A stretch of 64,000 nt of DNA from Flavobacterium sp. ASW18X (GTDB taxonomy: Bacteria > Bacteroidota > Bacteroidia > Flavobacteriales > Flavobacteriaceae), in contig NZ_SWKK01000004.1 of NCBI RefSeq assembly GCF_005144745.1, positions 310,001 to 374,000 on the forward strand. Direction: 5' to 3'. Within the stretch, counting starts at the first letter, position 1, and each line of letters opens with the position of its first letter. Positions 42,649 through 52,644 of this stretch are shown here, piece after piece. Position numbers and translations under genes: made by a program. The notes beneath the pieces are model-generated. The model saw nothing but the letters and a program-made list of their open reading frames with translations, did no database searches and had not been told where the DNA came from.

Positions 42649-43404
42649 TCAAATACGTACTGGTATTCCTTCTTTTTCTAACTGTTGTTTTAAATCTGGA
42701 ATGGCTATTTCTTTAAAGTGAAATACACTGGCCGCTAAAGCTGCATCTGCCTTGCCATTTTTAAAGGTATCTGTAAAATGAGAAACCGCTCCCGCACCAC
42801 CAGAGGCGATGATAGGAATGTTTACCAGACTAGAGAGTTTTGCTAATTCCTCATCAGCAAAGCCATTTTTAGTACCGTCATGGTCCATGGAGGTAAACAG
42901 AATTTCGCCAGCGCCACGTAGTTCTACCTCTTTTGCCCAATCAAACAAATCCAATTCCGTAGGCACTTTGCCGCCTACCAAATGTACTTTCCAACCATCA
43001 GTAGTTTTACGGGCATCTATGGCCACTACTATGCATTGCGAACCAAATTTGGCTACCAATTCGTTAATCAAGTCCGGATTTTTAACCGCTGATGAATTGA
43101 TAGAAACTTTATCCGCTCCATTTTTTAGTAAGATATCCACATCTTCCACGGAAGAAATTCCACCCCCCACAGTAAAGGGAATATTTAATTTTTCGGCAAC
43201 ATTGTAAACTAATTCGGCTAAGGTTTTACGTTTATGTTCAGTAGCAGAAATATCGAGAAAAACGAGTTCATCTGCACCCTCATCCGCATAACGCTGTGCT
43301 AATTCTACAGGGTCACCCGCATCACGTAAATCCACAAAATTTACGCCTTTTACGGTTCTTCCGTCTTTTATATCTAAACAGGGTATAATTCTTTTTGTGA
43401 GCAT
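42649..43404 (-). CDS. hisF: Imidazole glycerol phosphate synthase, cyclase subunit
   Basis: A 251-residue (beta-alpha)8 barrel. The catalytic Asp is in [13 protein letters not shown], the second in AIDARKT, and the phosphate loops are GGGISS and ASGGAG. With HisH it makes imidazole glycerol phosphate and AICAR. Confidence 0.96.
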   Translation of the reverse strand: MLTKRIIPCLDIKDGRTVKGVNFVDLRDAGDPVELAQRYADEGADELVFLDISATEHKRKTLAELVYNVAEKLNIPFTVGGGISSVEDVDILLKNGADKVSINSSAVKNPDLINELVAKFGSQCIVVAIDARKTTDGWKVHLVGGKVPTELDLFDWAKEVELRGAGEILFTSMDHDGTKNGFADEELAKLSSLVNIPIIASGGAGAVSHFTDTFKNGKADAALAASVFHFKEIAIPDLKQQLEKEGIPVRI

Positions 43405-43418
43405 AATTTATATCGTTA

Positions 43419-44192
43419 TTACAACGAAAGAATATATCCTTCCAATTGTTTTAAACTAATTCTATTTTCATAAATGGCTTTGCCAATAATTACTCCTTCA
43501 CAGCCTATTTCATTTAATTTTGGAAGCTCATCAAAAGTAGAAATGCCACCACTGGCAATCAATTTTATTTGATGCTCAATATCTTGCACACCACTACCCG
43601 TAATTTCTGTTGTTACCGTTTTTGTTTTTTTTAATATTTTCTGATACAAATCAAATGCCGGCCCTTGCAACATGCCATCTTTAGAAATATCTGTGCAAAT
43701 AACATAAGAAATGCCTTTTGCTTGATACGCTTTTATAAAGGGAACTAATTCTTGGTCCGATTCTTCTTGCCACCCAGAGACCGCAATTTTCTCATTATTG
43801 GCATCGGCACCAAGAATAATTTTGTCGCTACCGTGTTGTTTAATCCACCCTATAAAAGTGTCAGGGTCTTTAACAGCAATACTACCACCTGTAATTTGAT
43901 TTGCACCACTTTCAAAGGCAATACGTAAATCTTCATCTGTTTTTAGTCCGCCTCCAAAATCTATTTTTAAATCAGTTTTTGTAGCAATTTGTTCTAATAC
44001 CTTATGGTTTACAATATGCTTGGACTTAGCACCATCTAAATCTACCAAATGTAAGTATTGAATTCCGTGATCTTGAAACTCTTTAGCTACTTCTAGCGGA
44101 TTCTCGTTGTATATTTTTTTGGTATCGTAATCGCCCTTAGACAAGCGAACACATTTACCGTCTATAATATCTATTGCTGGGATTATTCTCAT
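43419..44192 (-). CDS. hisA: ProFAR isomerase
   Basis: A 257-residue (beta-alpha)8 barrel with [13 protein letters not shown], the IDFGGGLKT phosphate loop, [13 protein letters not shown] with the second Asp, and ASGGIST. Fourth step of the pathway. Slightly longer than bacterial average because of an insert ([13 protein letters not shown]) near residue 190. Confidence 0.95.
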   Translation of the reverse strand: MRIIPAIDIIDGKCVRLSKGDYDTKKIYNENPLEVAKEFQDHGIQYLHLVDLDGAKSKHIVNHKVLEQIATKTDLKIDFGGGLKTDEDLRIAFESGANQITGGSIAVKDPDTFIGWIKQHGSDKIILGADANNEKIAVSGWQEESDQELVPFIKAYQAKGISYVICTDISKDGMLQGPAFDLYQKILKKTKTVTTEITGSGVQDIEHQIKLIASGGISTFDELPKLNEIGCEGVIIGKAIYENRISLKQLEGYILSL

Positions 44193-44234
44193 TTCTTAGT
44201 TAATAGTTGTTAGTTGATAGTTGATAGTTCTTAG
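44193..44234. repeat. Short imperfect TTAGTTGATAGTTG repeats
   Basis: Imperfect repeats of TAGTT[AG]ATAGTTG / TTAGTTGATAG fill the 42-bp gap between the acetyltransferase gene and hisA, the largest gap in the coding part of the operon after hisF-hisIE. Probable slippage-prone spacer. Confidence 0.6.
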
Positions 44235-44654
44235 CTAATCTAATTTTGTCTTATCTATTGCCATCCATAATTCTGAATTGCCCACAGACTTAAAACCATA
44301 TTTTTCATACAGTTTATGCGCATCTTTTGTTTTAAGACTAATAGTTAGTACATTTTTTAGGCAATCATCTTCTAAAATATGGGCAACTAGCCATTTGCCC
44401 AATCCTTTACCTTGATATCCATCAAATATGATAACGTCCATGATATAGGCAAAAACAACTTGGTCCGTTAGTACTCTAGCAAAACCTACCTGTTCCATTG
44501 CATCATTGTAAACACCAAAACAAATCGTGTTTTCAATGGTAGTTTTAGTTTGCTTTTCGGTTCTATATCCACCCCAATACGATGTTTTTATCGTTTTATG
44601 GATTTTATCGAATTGCAATAAATTCTTATCCTTGGAAATGGTGTAACCAATCAT
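44235..44654 (-). CDS. GNAT acetyltransferase inserted in the his operon
   Basis: A 139-residue GNAT protein: QVGFARVLTD, YIMDVIIFDGYQGKGLGKWLV (acetyl-CoA loop GYQGKGLG) and AHKLYEKYGFKSVG. No known step in histidine synthesis needs it. It is flanked by a 2-nt gap to hisH and the repetitive spacer before hisA, so it is likely a recent addition to the operon. Substrate unknown. Confidence 0.9.
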   Translation of the reverse strand: MIGYTISKDKNLLQFDKIHKTIKTSYWGGYRTEKQTKTTIENTICFGVYNDAMEQVGFARVLTDQVVFAYIMDVIIFDGYQGKGLGKWLVAHILEDDCLKNVLTISLKTKDAHKLYEKYGFKSVGNSELWMAIDKTKLD

Positions 44655-44656
44655 AA

Positions 44657-45235
44657 CTAGAGACTCAGGAAGTTTTTAAGTATTTGAGCGCCATATTGGC
44701 CCGACTTTTCTGGGTGAAACTGCACCCCGTAAAAGTTGTCTTTTGCCAAAGCTGCTGCGTATTCTAATCCGTAGGTACAGGTAGCTATGGTTTCCTCACA
44801 TTTTGGAGCATAAAAACTATGAACCAGATATATAAAATCGTTTTCCAAATTTTTAAACAAGGGCGATTGCAGGTTTTCAATCTTATTCCACCCAATCTGA
44901 GGCACTTTTACGTTAGAATTAAACTTAATTACCTCCACGTCAAATATGCCTAATCCCTTAGTATTTCCTTCTTCCGAAGCATTACACATAAGCTGCATAC
45001 CCAAGCAGATACCCAAAACAGGTTGTTTTAGGGTTGGAATAACAGTGTCTAAACCGCTTTCTCTTAACTTACGCATAGCGGAACTTGCTTCCCCTACTCC
45101 AGGAAAAATAACTTTTTCTGCCTTACGGATAACTTCTGGGTCATTACTTAGCACAGCATTTACCCCCAAACGTTGAAAGGCAAATTTGATGCTTTGTATA
45201 TTCCCAGCTCCATAATCTATAATTACCAAACTCAT
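44657..45235 (-). CDS. hisH: Imidazole glycerol phosphate synthase, glutaminase subunit
   Basis: A 192-residue class I glutamine amidotransferase. Nucleophile Cys77 in [10 protein letters not shown], His/Glu pair in [10 protein letters not shown]-terminal VIIDYGAGN. It supplies ammonia to HisF. Start overlaps the hisB stop by 4 nt. Confidence 0.96.
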   Translation of the reverse strand: MSLVIIDYGAGNIQSIKFAFQRLGVNAVLSNDPEVIRKAEKVIFPGVGEASSAMRKLRESGLDTVIPTLKQPVLGICLGMQLMCNASEEGNTKGLGIFDVEVIKFNSNVKVPQIGWNKIENLQSPLFKNLENDFIYLVHSFYAPKCEETIATCTYGLEYAAALAKDNFYGVQFHPEKSGQYGAQILKNFLSL

Positions 45236-46368
45236 AACATTCCTTTTGTAGATGGTAAAATCATTTTTTCTTTGTCTTGTTTTACCGCCATTTTTATAGC
45301 CTTTGCCAACGCTTTAAAAATTGCCTCTATTTTGTGGTGCTCGTTGGTGCCTTCTGCCTTAATATTTAAATTGGCCTTTGCACCATCTGTAAACGATTTA
45401 AAGAAATGATGAAACATTTCTGTTGGCATATCTCCTACCTTTTCTCGTTTAAAATCTGCTTCCCAAACCAACCAATTTCTACCACCAAAGTCTATAGCTG
45501 CAGAAGCCAAACAATCGTCCATAGGCAAACAAAATCCGTAGCGTTCTATGCCCAACTTATTTCCTAGTGCTTTGTGGAAGACTTCGCCTAGGGCTATACC
45601 CGTATCTTCAATGGTATGGTGTTCATCTACCTCCAAATCGCCATTCACTTTTATGTCTAAGTCCATTTGACCATGGCGCGCAATTTGGTCTAACATATGG
45701 TCAAAAAACTTTAAACCCGTATCTATGTTAGCTTTACCAGTACCATCTAGATTTACTTTAATATGAATTTTGGTTTCCTTGGTTTCTCTTTTTATTTCGG
45801 CAACTCTATCTTGTACCTTTAAGAACTCATAAATAGCTTGCCAATCATTGCTTTCTAGAGCAATGTAGTCATCCAAATCTTTACGGTCTACTGTAATTTC
45901 GCCAGTACCCAAATTGGTGTTATCGTTGATAAAAATTCCCTTTGCACCTAAATTTTTTGCCAATTCCACATCGGTTAGCCTATCGCCTATTACAAACGAA
46001 TTTTCCAAGTCGTACGCTTCAGAAAAATATTCCGTTAACATTCCAGTGCCTGGTTTACGCGTATCGGCATTTTCATGCGGAAAAGTTCTATCAATATAAA
46101 CCGCATCAAAGTGTACGTCCTCATTTTCAAATGCCGTGATAATAAAGTTGTGCACGGGCCAAAATGTATCTTCAGGGAAAGCTTCGGTACCCAAACCATC
46201 TTGATTGGTAATCATGACCAAGGTATAGTCTAACTCTTTAGCAATTTTACCCAAATAGGTAAACGCTTTAGGATAGAAAATCATTTTTTCAAAGGCATCT
46301 ATTTGCTCATCAACAGTTTCTTTGATGATGGTGCCATCACGGTCTATAAATAATACTTTTTTAGCCAT
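45232..46368 (-). CDS. hisB: Bifunctional histidinol-phosphatase / imidazoleglycerol-phosphate dehydratase
   Basis: A 378-residue fusion. The N-terminal HAD phosphatase has FIDRDGTI (Asp9, Asp11) and a Cys-poor zinc-binding-like loop. The C-terminal dehydratase from about 185 has two metal motifs, VDEHHTIED and NEHHKIEA. Catalyses steps 6 and 8 of the pathway. Adjacent to hisC with no gap. Confidence 0.96.
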   Translation of the reverse strand: MAKKVLFIDRDGTIIKETVDEQIDAFEKMIFYPKAFTYLGKIAKELDYTLVMITNQDGLGTEAFPEDTFWPVHNFIITAFENEDVHFDAVYIDRTFPHENADTRKPGTGMLTEYFSEAYDLENSFVIGDRLTDVELAKNLGAKGIFINDNTNLGTGEITVDRKDLDDYIALESNDWQAIYEFLKVQDRVAEIKRETKETKIHIKVNLDGTGKANIDTGLKFFDHMLDQIARHGQMDLDIKVNGDLEVDEHHTIEDTGIALGEVFHKALGNKLGIERYGFCLPMDDCLASAAIDFGGRNWLVWEADFKREKVGDMPTEMFHHFFKSFTDGAKANLNIKAEGTNEHHKIEAIFKALAKAIKMAVKQDKEKMILPSTKGML

Positions 46369-47415
46369 TTAAAGGGCTTTAAGGGTTGAAATTAGTTTGT
46401 CGTTCTCTTCTTTCATACCAATGGTTAGTCGAAGCGTATTGTCACACAAGGGTTGTGTACTCCGGTTTCGTATTACGATTCCTTTTTCTAACAATTGGTT
46501 GTATCGCTTATTCGCATCATCTACTTTAATTAAAATGAAATTAGCGTCGCTATCATAAATTGTTTCGATGTACGGAATTGTAGCTATGGCTTCTGATAAT
46601 CGCTTACGTTCTTGAAGTAAGGTTTGCACCTGCTCTTTTACCCTTTCATAATTCTCCAAAGCTTCAAATGCCTTTTGTTGCGTTAATTCATTTACATTAT
46701 AGGGCGGTTTAATTTTCTTTAAAACCGCTATGATTTCTTCCGAAGCAAAACACAAGCCCAAACGAATACCCGCCATAGCAAAAGCTTTAGAAAGTGTCTG
46801 TGTTACAATAAGATTAGGGAAATCATTTAAACGAAAACTCCAACTACCATTTGTTGCAAAATCGATGTAGGCCTCGTCTACAACAACTAATCCAGGAAAC
46901 TCAAACAGCAAGCGTTCTATCGCTTCAAAATCAAAACTATTCCCGGTTGGATTGTTTGGGGTGCACAGAAATAACAATTTGGTATTCTCATCTGTAGCAG
47001 CCAAAATTTCGTCCACATTGGGTTGAAACTTATCTGTTAGCAGTACTTCTCTATTCTCAATATTGTTGATGCCAGAAAGCACCTTGTACATACCGTACGT
47101 TGGTGGCAAGGTTATAATATTGTCTTTCCCTGGTTCACAGAACGCTCTAAAAATTAAATCGAGTACTTCATCGCTACCATTACCTACTAAAATCTGACTG
47201 GCCTCTACTTGTTTTACCTCAGAAATCAGTTGTTTTAAATTACGCTGGTGTGGATCTGGATATCGATTTAAACCATTTTCAAACGGATTTTCATTCGCAT
47301 CTAAAAATACCATCTGTTCACCAGAAGAAACATACTCGTCTCTTGCAGACGAATACGGTTTTAACGCCTTAACGTTTTCACGAACCAACAGGTCCAAATT
47401 AAATAGTGTATTCAT
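46369..47415 (-). CDS. hisC: Histidinol-phosphate aminotransferase
   Basis: A 348-residue fold-type I PLP enzyme. NENPFENGLNRYPD at the start, GNGSDEVLDLI for PLP phosphate, TPNNPTGN, VVDEAYIDF and the Schiff-base Lys in TLSKAFAMAGIRLG. Converts imidazole acetol phosphate to histidinol phosphate. Confidence 0.96.
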   Translation of the reverse strand: MNTLFNLDLLVRENVKALKPYSSARDEYVSSGEQMVFLDANENPFENGLNRYPDPHQRNLKQLISEVKQVEASQILVGNGSDEVLDLIFRAFCEPGKDNIITLPPTYGMYKVLSGINNIENREVLLTDKFQPNVDEILAATDENTKLLFLCTPNNPTGNSFDFEAIERLLFEFPGLVVVDEAYIDFATNGSWSFRLNDFPNLIVTQTLSKAFAMAGIRLGLCFASEEIIAVLKKIKPPYNVNELTQQKAFEALENYERVKEQVQTLLQERKRLSEAIATIPYIETIYDSDANFILIKVDDANKRYNQLLEKGIVIRNRSTQPLCDNTLRLTIGMKEENDKLISTLKAL

Positions 47416-47417
47416 TC

Positions 47418-48704
47418 CTATTCCTCTAGAGCTTTAAGGCGCAAGGTAACCGCATTTTTGTGCGCTTGTAACCCTTCTGCTTCTGCCATTAATTCTATAC
47501 TTTTTCCTAGTTTTTTAATCCCTTCCTCACTCAAACGTTGGAACGTCATGCTCTTGGTAAAACTATCTAGATTAACCCCACTATACTGCTTAGCATAACC
47601 GTTTGTTGGTAAGGTATGGTTGGTGCCAGAGGCATAATCTCCCGCACTTTCTGGTGTATAATTGCCTATAAACACAGAACCCGCGTTATAGGTGTTTTCT
47701 ACATAAAAATCTTCATTTTCTACACAAACAATGTAGTGTTCTGGTGCATATTGGTTGATTATAGCCAACGCAGTTTCATCATTATCTACAATAATTAGCT
47801 TGCTATTATCGATTGCCTTCGCTGCAATTTCTTTTCTTGGTAAAACCGCCAATTGATTTTCCAATGCTACAGTAACCTTAGAGGCAAAGGCTTCTGATGT
47901 AGTTACCAAAACCACCTGACTATCCACCCCGTGTTCTGCCTGACTCAATAAATCTGAAGCTACAAAATCGGCATTTGCAGTATCATCTGCTACTACTAAC
48001 AATTCGCTAGGGCCTGCAGGCATATCTATACTAACACCAAATTTAGTTGCCATTTGCTTGGCTGTGGTTACGTATTGGTTCCCAGGGCCAAATATTTTAT
48101 ATACTTGAGGTACGCTTTCCGTACCAAAGGTCATTGCACCAATAGCTTGTATACCACCAACCTTTACAATTTTGGTAACACCGCACAATTGAGCCGTAAA
48201 TAAAATAGCAGGATGTAACTTTCCTTCCTTATTAGGAGGACTACACAATACAATCTCTTGGCAACCTGCAATTTTTGCAGGTAAGGCCAGCATTAAAATG
48301 GTAGAAAACAAAGGTGCTGTACCACCAGGAATGTAAAGACCAACTTTTTGTATAGCTCGTTTTTCTTGCCAACAATCTACACCTGGCATGGTAGTAACGG
48401 CTACCCGTTCTGTTTTTTGTACTTGGTGAAACACTTCAATATTAGCTTTAGCTACTTTTATCGCCTCTTGCAAATCTGTTGAGACTAAGGATACACCTTC
48501 TTTAATTTCTTCTTCAGAAACCAATAAGTTATCCAGATTGGCACCATCAAATTTTTGAGTGTACGCCTTTAAGGCTTTATCTCCTTGGTCTTGAACCGCA
48601 TCAAAAACCTCTTTTACAATGGGCTCTAAAGCTTCATAAGATTGTGTAGGTCTTCCTAAAATGGAAGCCCATTCACTTTTAAGCGGATTTGTATAACTTT
48701 TCAT
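47418..48704 (-). CDS. hisD: Histidinol dehydrogenase
   Basis: A 428-residue zinc enzyme. YIPGGTAPLFSTILM, GGIQAIGAMTFGT, the zinc and catalytic residues in LLSQAEHGVDSQ, and the APEHY and SAGDYASGTNHTLPT segments. NAD-dependent two-step oxidation of histidinol to histidine. Confidence 0.97.
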   Translation of the reverse strand: MKSYTNPLKSEWASILGRPTQSYEALEPIVKEVFDAVQDQGDKALKAYTQKFDGANLDNLLVSEEEIKEGVSLVSTDLQEAIKVAKANIEVFHQVQKTERVAVTTMPGVDCWQEKRAIQKVGLYIPGGTAPLFSTILMLALPAKIAGCQEIVLCSPPNKEGKLHPAILFTAQLCGVTKIVKVGGIQAIGAMTFGTESVPQVYKIFGPGNQYVTTAKQMATKFGVSIDMPAGPSELLVVADDTANADFVASDLLSQAEHGVDSQVVLVTTSEAFASKVTVALENQLAVLPRKEIAAKAIDNSKLIIVDNDETALAIINQYAPEHYIVCVENEDFYVENTYNAGSVFIGNYTPESAGDYASGTNHTLPTNGYAKQYSGVNLDSFTKSMTFQRLSEEGIKKLGKSIELMAEAEGLQAHKNAVTLRLKALEE

Positions 48705-48705
48705 T

Positions 48706-49560
48706 TTAAAGCACCATTTTTTCTATAGGACAAACTAAAATACCTTCTGCCCCAGCTTGTTTTAATTCGTCTATTACTTCCCAAAAAGTATCTTTATTAA
48801 TTACGGTGTGTACAGAGCTCCAACCCTCTTCTGCCAAAGGTAAAACCGTAGGGCTACGCATACCTGGTAAGATGGTAAGTATTGTATCTAAACTATCGTT
48901 AGGCACATTCATTAAAACGTACTTGCTCTGCCTTGCTTTTAAAACGGATTGTATACGGAATAATAACTTATCCAGAATTACCTTTCGTTCGTTATCAATC
49001 TTTGGGGAAACCGCTAAAACCGCTTCACTCTTTAGCAAAACTTCAACTTCTTTAAGATTATTCTTGAACAAGGTGCTACCACTAGAAACGATATCACAAA
49101 TAGCGTCTGCAAGACCAATATTTGGTGCAATTTCTACAGAACCATTGATCAAATGAATATCTGCTTTTACGCCATTTTGTTCTAGAAATTTGTTTACGGT
49201 GTTTGGGTAGGAGGTGGCAATACGTTTACCTTCAAAATCTTTAAACGAAGTGTACTGTTTCCCTTTAGGAATGGCCATACTTACCTTGCATTTAGAAAAA
49301 CCGAGTTTTTCTGCAACAGTAATACCTTCTCCTTTTTCAAATAGTACATTTTCACCAATAATTGCAATATCTACCACACCATCTTTAAGGTACTGTGGAA
49401 TATCTCCGTTACGCAGGTAAAAAACTTCCATAGGAAAATTACGGGCAGAGGCCTTTAATTGGTCTTTACCATTATCTATGGATACGCCGCAATTCTTTAA
49501 GATATCTAGAGAATCTTCATTTAAACGGCCGCTTTTTTGAATAGCAATTCTTAGTTTCAT
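48706..49560 (-). CDS. hisG: ATP phosphoribosyltransferase, long form
   Basis: A 284-residue long-type HisG with catalytic domains I and II (LRIAIQKSGRL, ISSG-like DIVSSGSTL PRPP loop) and a C-terminal ACT-like regulatory domain (PTVLPLAEEGW, GILVCPIEKMVL) that normally binds histidine. First committed step. First structural gene after the attenuator. Confidence 0.96.
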   Translation of the reverse strand: MKLRIAIQKSGRLNEDSLDILKNCGVSIDNGKDQLKASARNFPMEVFYLRNGDIPQYLKDGVVDIAIIGENVLFEKGEGITVAEKLGFSKCKVSMAIPKGKQYTSFKDFEGKRIATSYPNTVNKFLEQNGVKADIHLINGSVEIAPNIGLADAICDIVSSGSTLFKNNLKEVEVLLKSEAVLAVSPKIDNERKVILDKLLFRIQSVLKARQSKYVLMNVPNDSLDTILTILPGMRSPTVLPLAEEGWSSVHTVINKDTFWEVIDELKQAGAEGILVCPIEKMVL

Positions 49561-49616
49561 TTTAAGTTTACGTGTTTCGCTTTACGCTTGTTTTACTTTT
49601 CTTTTTCAGTTATAGA

Positions 49617-49655
49617 CATAAAAAAACCCGTTTGAATGCTCAAACGGGTTTTTAT
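49617..49655 (-). terminator. his attenuator terminator
   Basis: Stem of 13 bp (49653-49641 with 49634-49622, loop 49640-49635) and a run of seven T before hisG. Its 5' arm CGTTTGAGC (49646-49638) can instead pair with GCTCAAGCG (49694-49686) inside the leader ORF, forming an antiterminator. Confidence 0.88.
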
Positions 49656-49679
49656 TATTTTGATATACACAAAATACAG

Positions 49680-49733
49680 TTACCTCGCTTGAGCGATTGT
49701 AAAAGTATGATGATGTACATGGTTTCTTTTCAT
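49680..49733 (-). CDS. hisL: His operon leader peptide
   Basis: A 17-codon ORF, MKRNHVHHHTFTIAQAR, with four His codons (positions 5, 7, 8, 9) followed by a terminator/antiterminator pair before hisG. When the ribosome stalls at the His codons, the segment coding for Ala-Gln-Ala (codons 14-16) stays free and pairs with the terminator's 5' arm, so the operon is read. When it reaches the stop it covers that segment and the terminator forms. A textbook attenuator. The -7 box ends 7 bp before the ATG, so the leader mRNA is nearly leaderless. Confidence 0.88.
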   Translation of the reverse strand: MKRNHVHHHTFTIAQAR

Positions 49734-49740
49734 AATGCTT

Positions 49741-49767
49741 CAAAAGTAAAACGAAAATCTTTTACAA
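49741..49767 (-). promoter_or_regulatory. his operon promoter
   Basis: Minus strand TTG (49767-49765), 16 bp, TACTTTTG (49748-49741), the flavobacterial consensus. Confidence 0.7.
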
Positions 49768-49778
49768 AAAAGAAAATT

Positions 49779-50591
49779 TTAGTTATTTCCTAAAATTAAT
49801 GGTAACCCATCATCTCCAGAACCTACCACAACCACTTTAGAATTTGGACTTTTGGCCAATTCTAACGTAGCTTCTATTCCTTTGTCCTGTAGAATTTTAT
49901 CTGTTAAAGAAGCACTTAAAATTTTATTGGCGTCTGCTTTACCCTGCGCTTCTATACGTACTTTTTCTGCTTCTTTTTGAGCTGTTACCAATCTAAATTC
50001 GTATTCTAACGACTCTTGTTCTTGCTTTAGTTTGCGCTCAATTGCCTCTTTTATTGTTGGTGGCAAGGTTACATCTCTAATTAAGATGCTATTGAGTTGA
50101 ATAAATTGAGATTGAACAATGCTTTTTGTCTCTTCAAAAATCTCATTCTGAATGGCATCTCTTTTACTAGAATACAACTGTTCTGGCGTGTACCTGCCTA
50201 CTACACTACGCGCCGCACTTCTTACGGCAGGCTTTAGTACTCTAACTAAGTAATCTTGACCTTTTTCTTTGTGCAATCTTCCCAAATTTTCATACTCTGG
50301 TTGATATAAAACTGATGCGTCTAGTTTAATATCTAGACCATTAGAAGAAAGCACAGACATAGTTTCTGGTTCCTCTTGCTGCCTTACCTCGTACTCAATC
50401 ACAGAATTCCAAGGAGCTACAAAATGTAGACCTTCACCTAACGGAGGTTTGTTTGGGTCTACCCCACTCCCTAATGTGTATAAAACACCGGCATGTCCGG
50501 AATCTATGGTTATTGCTGCTTTAGAAATTAGAATAAATAGAATAATTATTCCAACAACGACTGGTATCCCAATCTTAGGTAATCTGTCCAT
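49779..50591 (-). CDS. Prohibitin/SPFH-domain membrane protein
   Basis: A 270-residue protein with one N-terminal span (about 10-28), an SPFH/Band 7 domain (HAGVLYTLGSGVDPN, LKPAVRSAARSVVGRYTPEQLYS) and a helical C-terminus (KLKQEQESLEYEFRLVTAQK). Such proteins form ring scaffolds in membranes and often modulate proteases. It lies between the vWA gene and the his promoter. Confidence 0.9.
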   Translation of the reverse strand: MDRLPKIGIPVVVGIIILFILISKAAITIDSGHAGVLYTLGSGVDPNKPPLGEGLHFVAPWNSVIEYEVRQQEEPETMSVLSSNGLDIKLDASVLYQPEYENLGRLHKEKGQDYLVRVLKPAVRSAARSVVGRYTPEQLYSSKRDAIQNEIFEETKSIVQSQFIQLNSILIRDVTLPPTIKEAIERKLKQEQESLEYEFRLVTAQKEAEKVRIEAQGKADANKILSASLTDKILQDKGIEATLELAKSPNSKVVVVGSGDDGLPLILGNN

Positions 50592-50606
50592 GGTATATAG
50601 TTTAAT

Positions 50607-52634
50607 TTATAGTAATCCGTGATATTTTCTAATAAACCACTCTACAGCTAAACTAAGAGCTAAGAGGCCTAATAGCCATTGAAAATCTATTAAAGGTACC
50701 ATATTTTTACGGCTTTTTTGTATAGGCGTAAATTGGTTTTCTGTAAGTAATAGCTGCTTAAGTTCTTGCAATTGATTGGGATAAAAAAGCTTTCCCTTGG
50801 TATTCGATGCCAATTGCTCTAATTTTTTATAATCCGCAGAAAGTAGTTGCCCTTCTAAATCGAAATCTAAAATCCTGAACATACCACTTTTAGAAATGCG
50901 TTCCTCTTGTTCTGTAACAGTAAAAACAAATTCGCCCTGAGGCAAATGACTCAAATCTACCTCATATTGTCCATTAGAGACAATCATTGGCAAAGATTGT
51001 TCAAAATCAACATCTTTTCCTGAAACTTTAATGGTAAGATTCTTAGTTGTTGTTAATTTAAAACTATTATCATAAAATGTAGCATATAGCTTTGCAGTAG
51101 CGGCATTTGTATAGGTGTTATCATATGTGAGTTGCAATCTACCTTTTGCTTTATCATTTGCCAGATAAAATATAAGCTTCCCTATAAACTGGTCAAAATT
51201 GTCAAAGTTTTGAGTGTTTCTAAAGCTTTGCATTCGCCATTTCCATAGATCATTCCCCATTAAAACTGCAGTTTTCTGTGGTTCTTTCATTGCAAAAAAC
51301 AACGGTTCGTTTAAATTCACTCCACGGATACTTTGCGTGCTAATTAAATCATATTCTTTTGTGATTTCTACCTCTCCAAGATTACCAGCAAGTGGCGGAT
51401 AATCTTCTAAAGTAAATGCTGCACTATCAAAAAGGGAAAAACCTGCATTTTTAACTGGTAACAGTTCTTCTGTTTGATTTAAATCTTCCTTAGTAAATCC
51501 TAATTCTAGTTCATTAATAAAACTCCAATCTGTTTTAGGTCCCAAAATAAAAAAACTGCTCAGACCTCTATTTTTAATTTGGTTAATTACTGGCAACTGG
51601 GTTCTTGTAGGATTAAAAAGAACCAAAAGACTCATATCTTCTAATTCCTCTGCAGTGGGAGTAGCACCTAGCAATTGTACATCTCTTTGTTCATTACTTG
51701 ATATTGATTTTGTGAGAGCTCCAATATCTGGGTGTTTATAATTGGATACAATTCCTATTTTAGTCCGTTCATCTATGACTTCTACATAGGAAGTTTTATG
51801 ATTATTTATGGTGTTTTTTTCATTCTCTAGAGCTGCAACGGAAATGGTAATAGGTTTAATTCCGACAGATTTTGCTTCAATAAGTGTAGAAAGTTTTTTG
51901 GTGTTCTGCTGATTATTTAGGGTGATGCGTTCTTGATACACTTTGCTGCCATTTACAGATATACTTGCTGTAGCATTAATGGTTGAGCTCCCAGAATATA
52001 CTATTGTTGTTTCAACTGGAAATTTATTACCTAAAAAAGCAAATTTATTGCTATTGATATTTGCAATTCTTACATCTGTATAGGTCGTTGTATCCCCTAC
52101 TACCACAGGAAATATTTTAAAATTATCCGAAAAGGTTTCAAATTGGTAATCGCTACCAACATTTTGATTTCCATCGGTAAATAAAACAACGGCACTTTGT
52201 GTACCTGTATAGGCTTGGTGAAGCTCTTTTAATCCTTCTTGTAAATTGGTTTGGGTCGCCGTAAAAGCTAAACTATCCCTAATATCTAATCCATCGGCAA
52301 TGGTAAATTGATGTGTTGAAAAACGTTCGGATAGCTTTGAATCTTCAGAAATAAATTGGGTGCCCAGTAATACATCATTAGCTCCTGACAATTTTACAAT
52401 GGAACCGCTATTATCTGTAAGTACCAGTAAATTTGCTTTTTCTATGCTTGTTGTTCTTTTGCTGTACTTGGGGTTAACTAACAATACGAACAAAATGAGG
52501 AGAGATATAAAACGCAAAGCGGCCAAAAAGATATTTACTTTAGACCGCTTTGTTTTATAGTAATATTGAAATACCGAAATTGCAAAAGCCACTAAAATGG
52601 CTGAAATTAAAAGCAATACGGTATAATTATTCAT
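50607..52634 (-). CDS. Membrane vWA-domain protein
   Basis: A 675-residue protein with two N-terminal spans (about 5-24 and 35-58) and one near the C-terminus (650-666). The vWA domain after span 2 has a DxSxS MIDAS site (LVLTDNSGSI) and VVLFTDGNQNVG. Beta-rich domains follow. The layout resembles BatA/B-like or CATRA-type periplasmic vWA proteins of Bacteroidota; the function is not established. It is 10 bp downstream of fabG and 15 bp upstream of the SPFH gene. Confidence 0.85.
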   Translation of the reverse strand: MNNYTVLLLISAILVAFAISVFQYYYKTKRSKVNIFLAALRFISLLILFVLLVNPKYSKRTTSIEKANLLVLTDNSGSIVKLSGANDVLLGTQFISEDSKLSERFSTHQFTIADGLDIRDSLAFTATQTNLQEGLKELHQAYTGTQSAVVLFTDGNQNVGSDYQFETFSDNFKIFPVVVGDTTTYTDVRIANINSNKFAFLGNKFPVETTIVYSGSSTINATASISVNGSKVYQERITLNNQQNTKKLSTLIEAKSVGIKPITISVAALENEKNTINNHKTSYVEVIDERTKIGIVSNYKHPDIGALTKSISSNEQRDVQLLGATPTAEELEDMSLLVLFNPTRTQLPVINQIKNRGLSSFFILGPKTDWSFINELELGFTKEDLNQTEELLPVKNAGFSLFDSAAFTLEDYPPLAGNLGEVEITKEYDLISTQSIRGVNLNEPLFFAMKEPQKTAVLMGNDLWKWRMQSFRNTQNFDNFDQFIGKLIFYLANDKAKGRLQLTYDNTYTNAATAKLYATFYDNSFKLTTTKNLTIKVSGKDVDFEQSLPMIVSNGQYEVDLSHLPQGEFVFTVTEQEERISKSGMFRILDFDLEGQLLSADYKKLEQLASNTKGKLFYPNQLQELKQLLLTENQFTPIQKSRKNMVPLIDFQWLLGLLALSLAVEWFIRKYHGLL

Positions 52635-52644
52635 TAAAAAAAAA

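Noticed and set aside
44193-44234. Possible CRISPR-like array
   Set aside because: Units are short, imperfect and contiguous, without spacers or cas genes.
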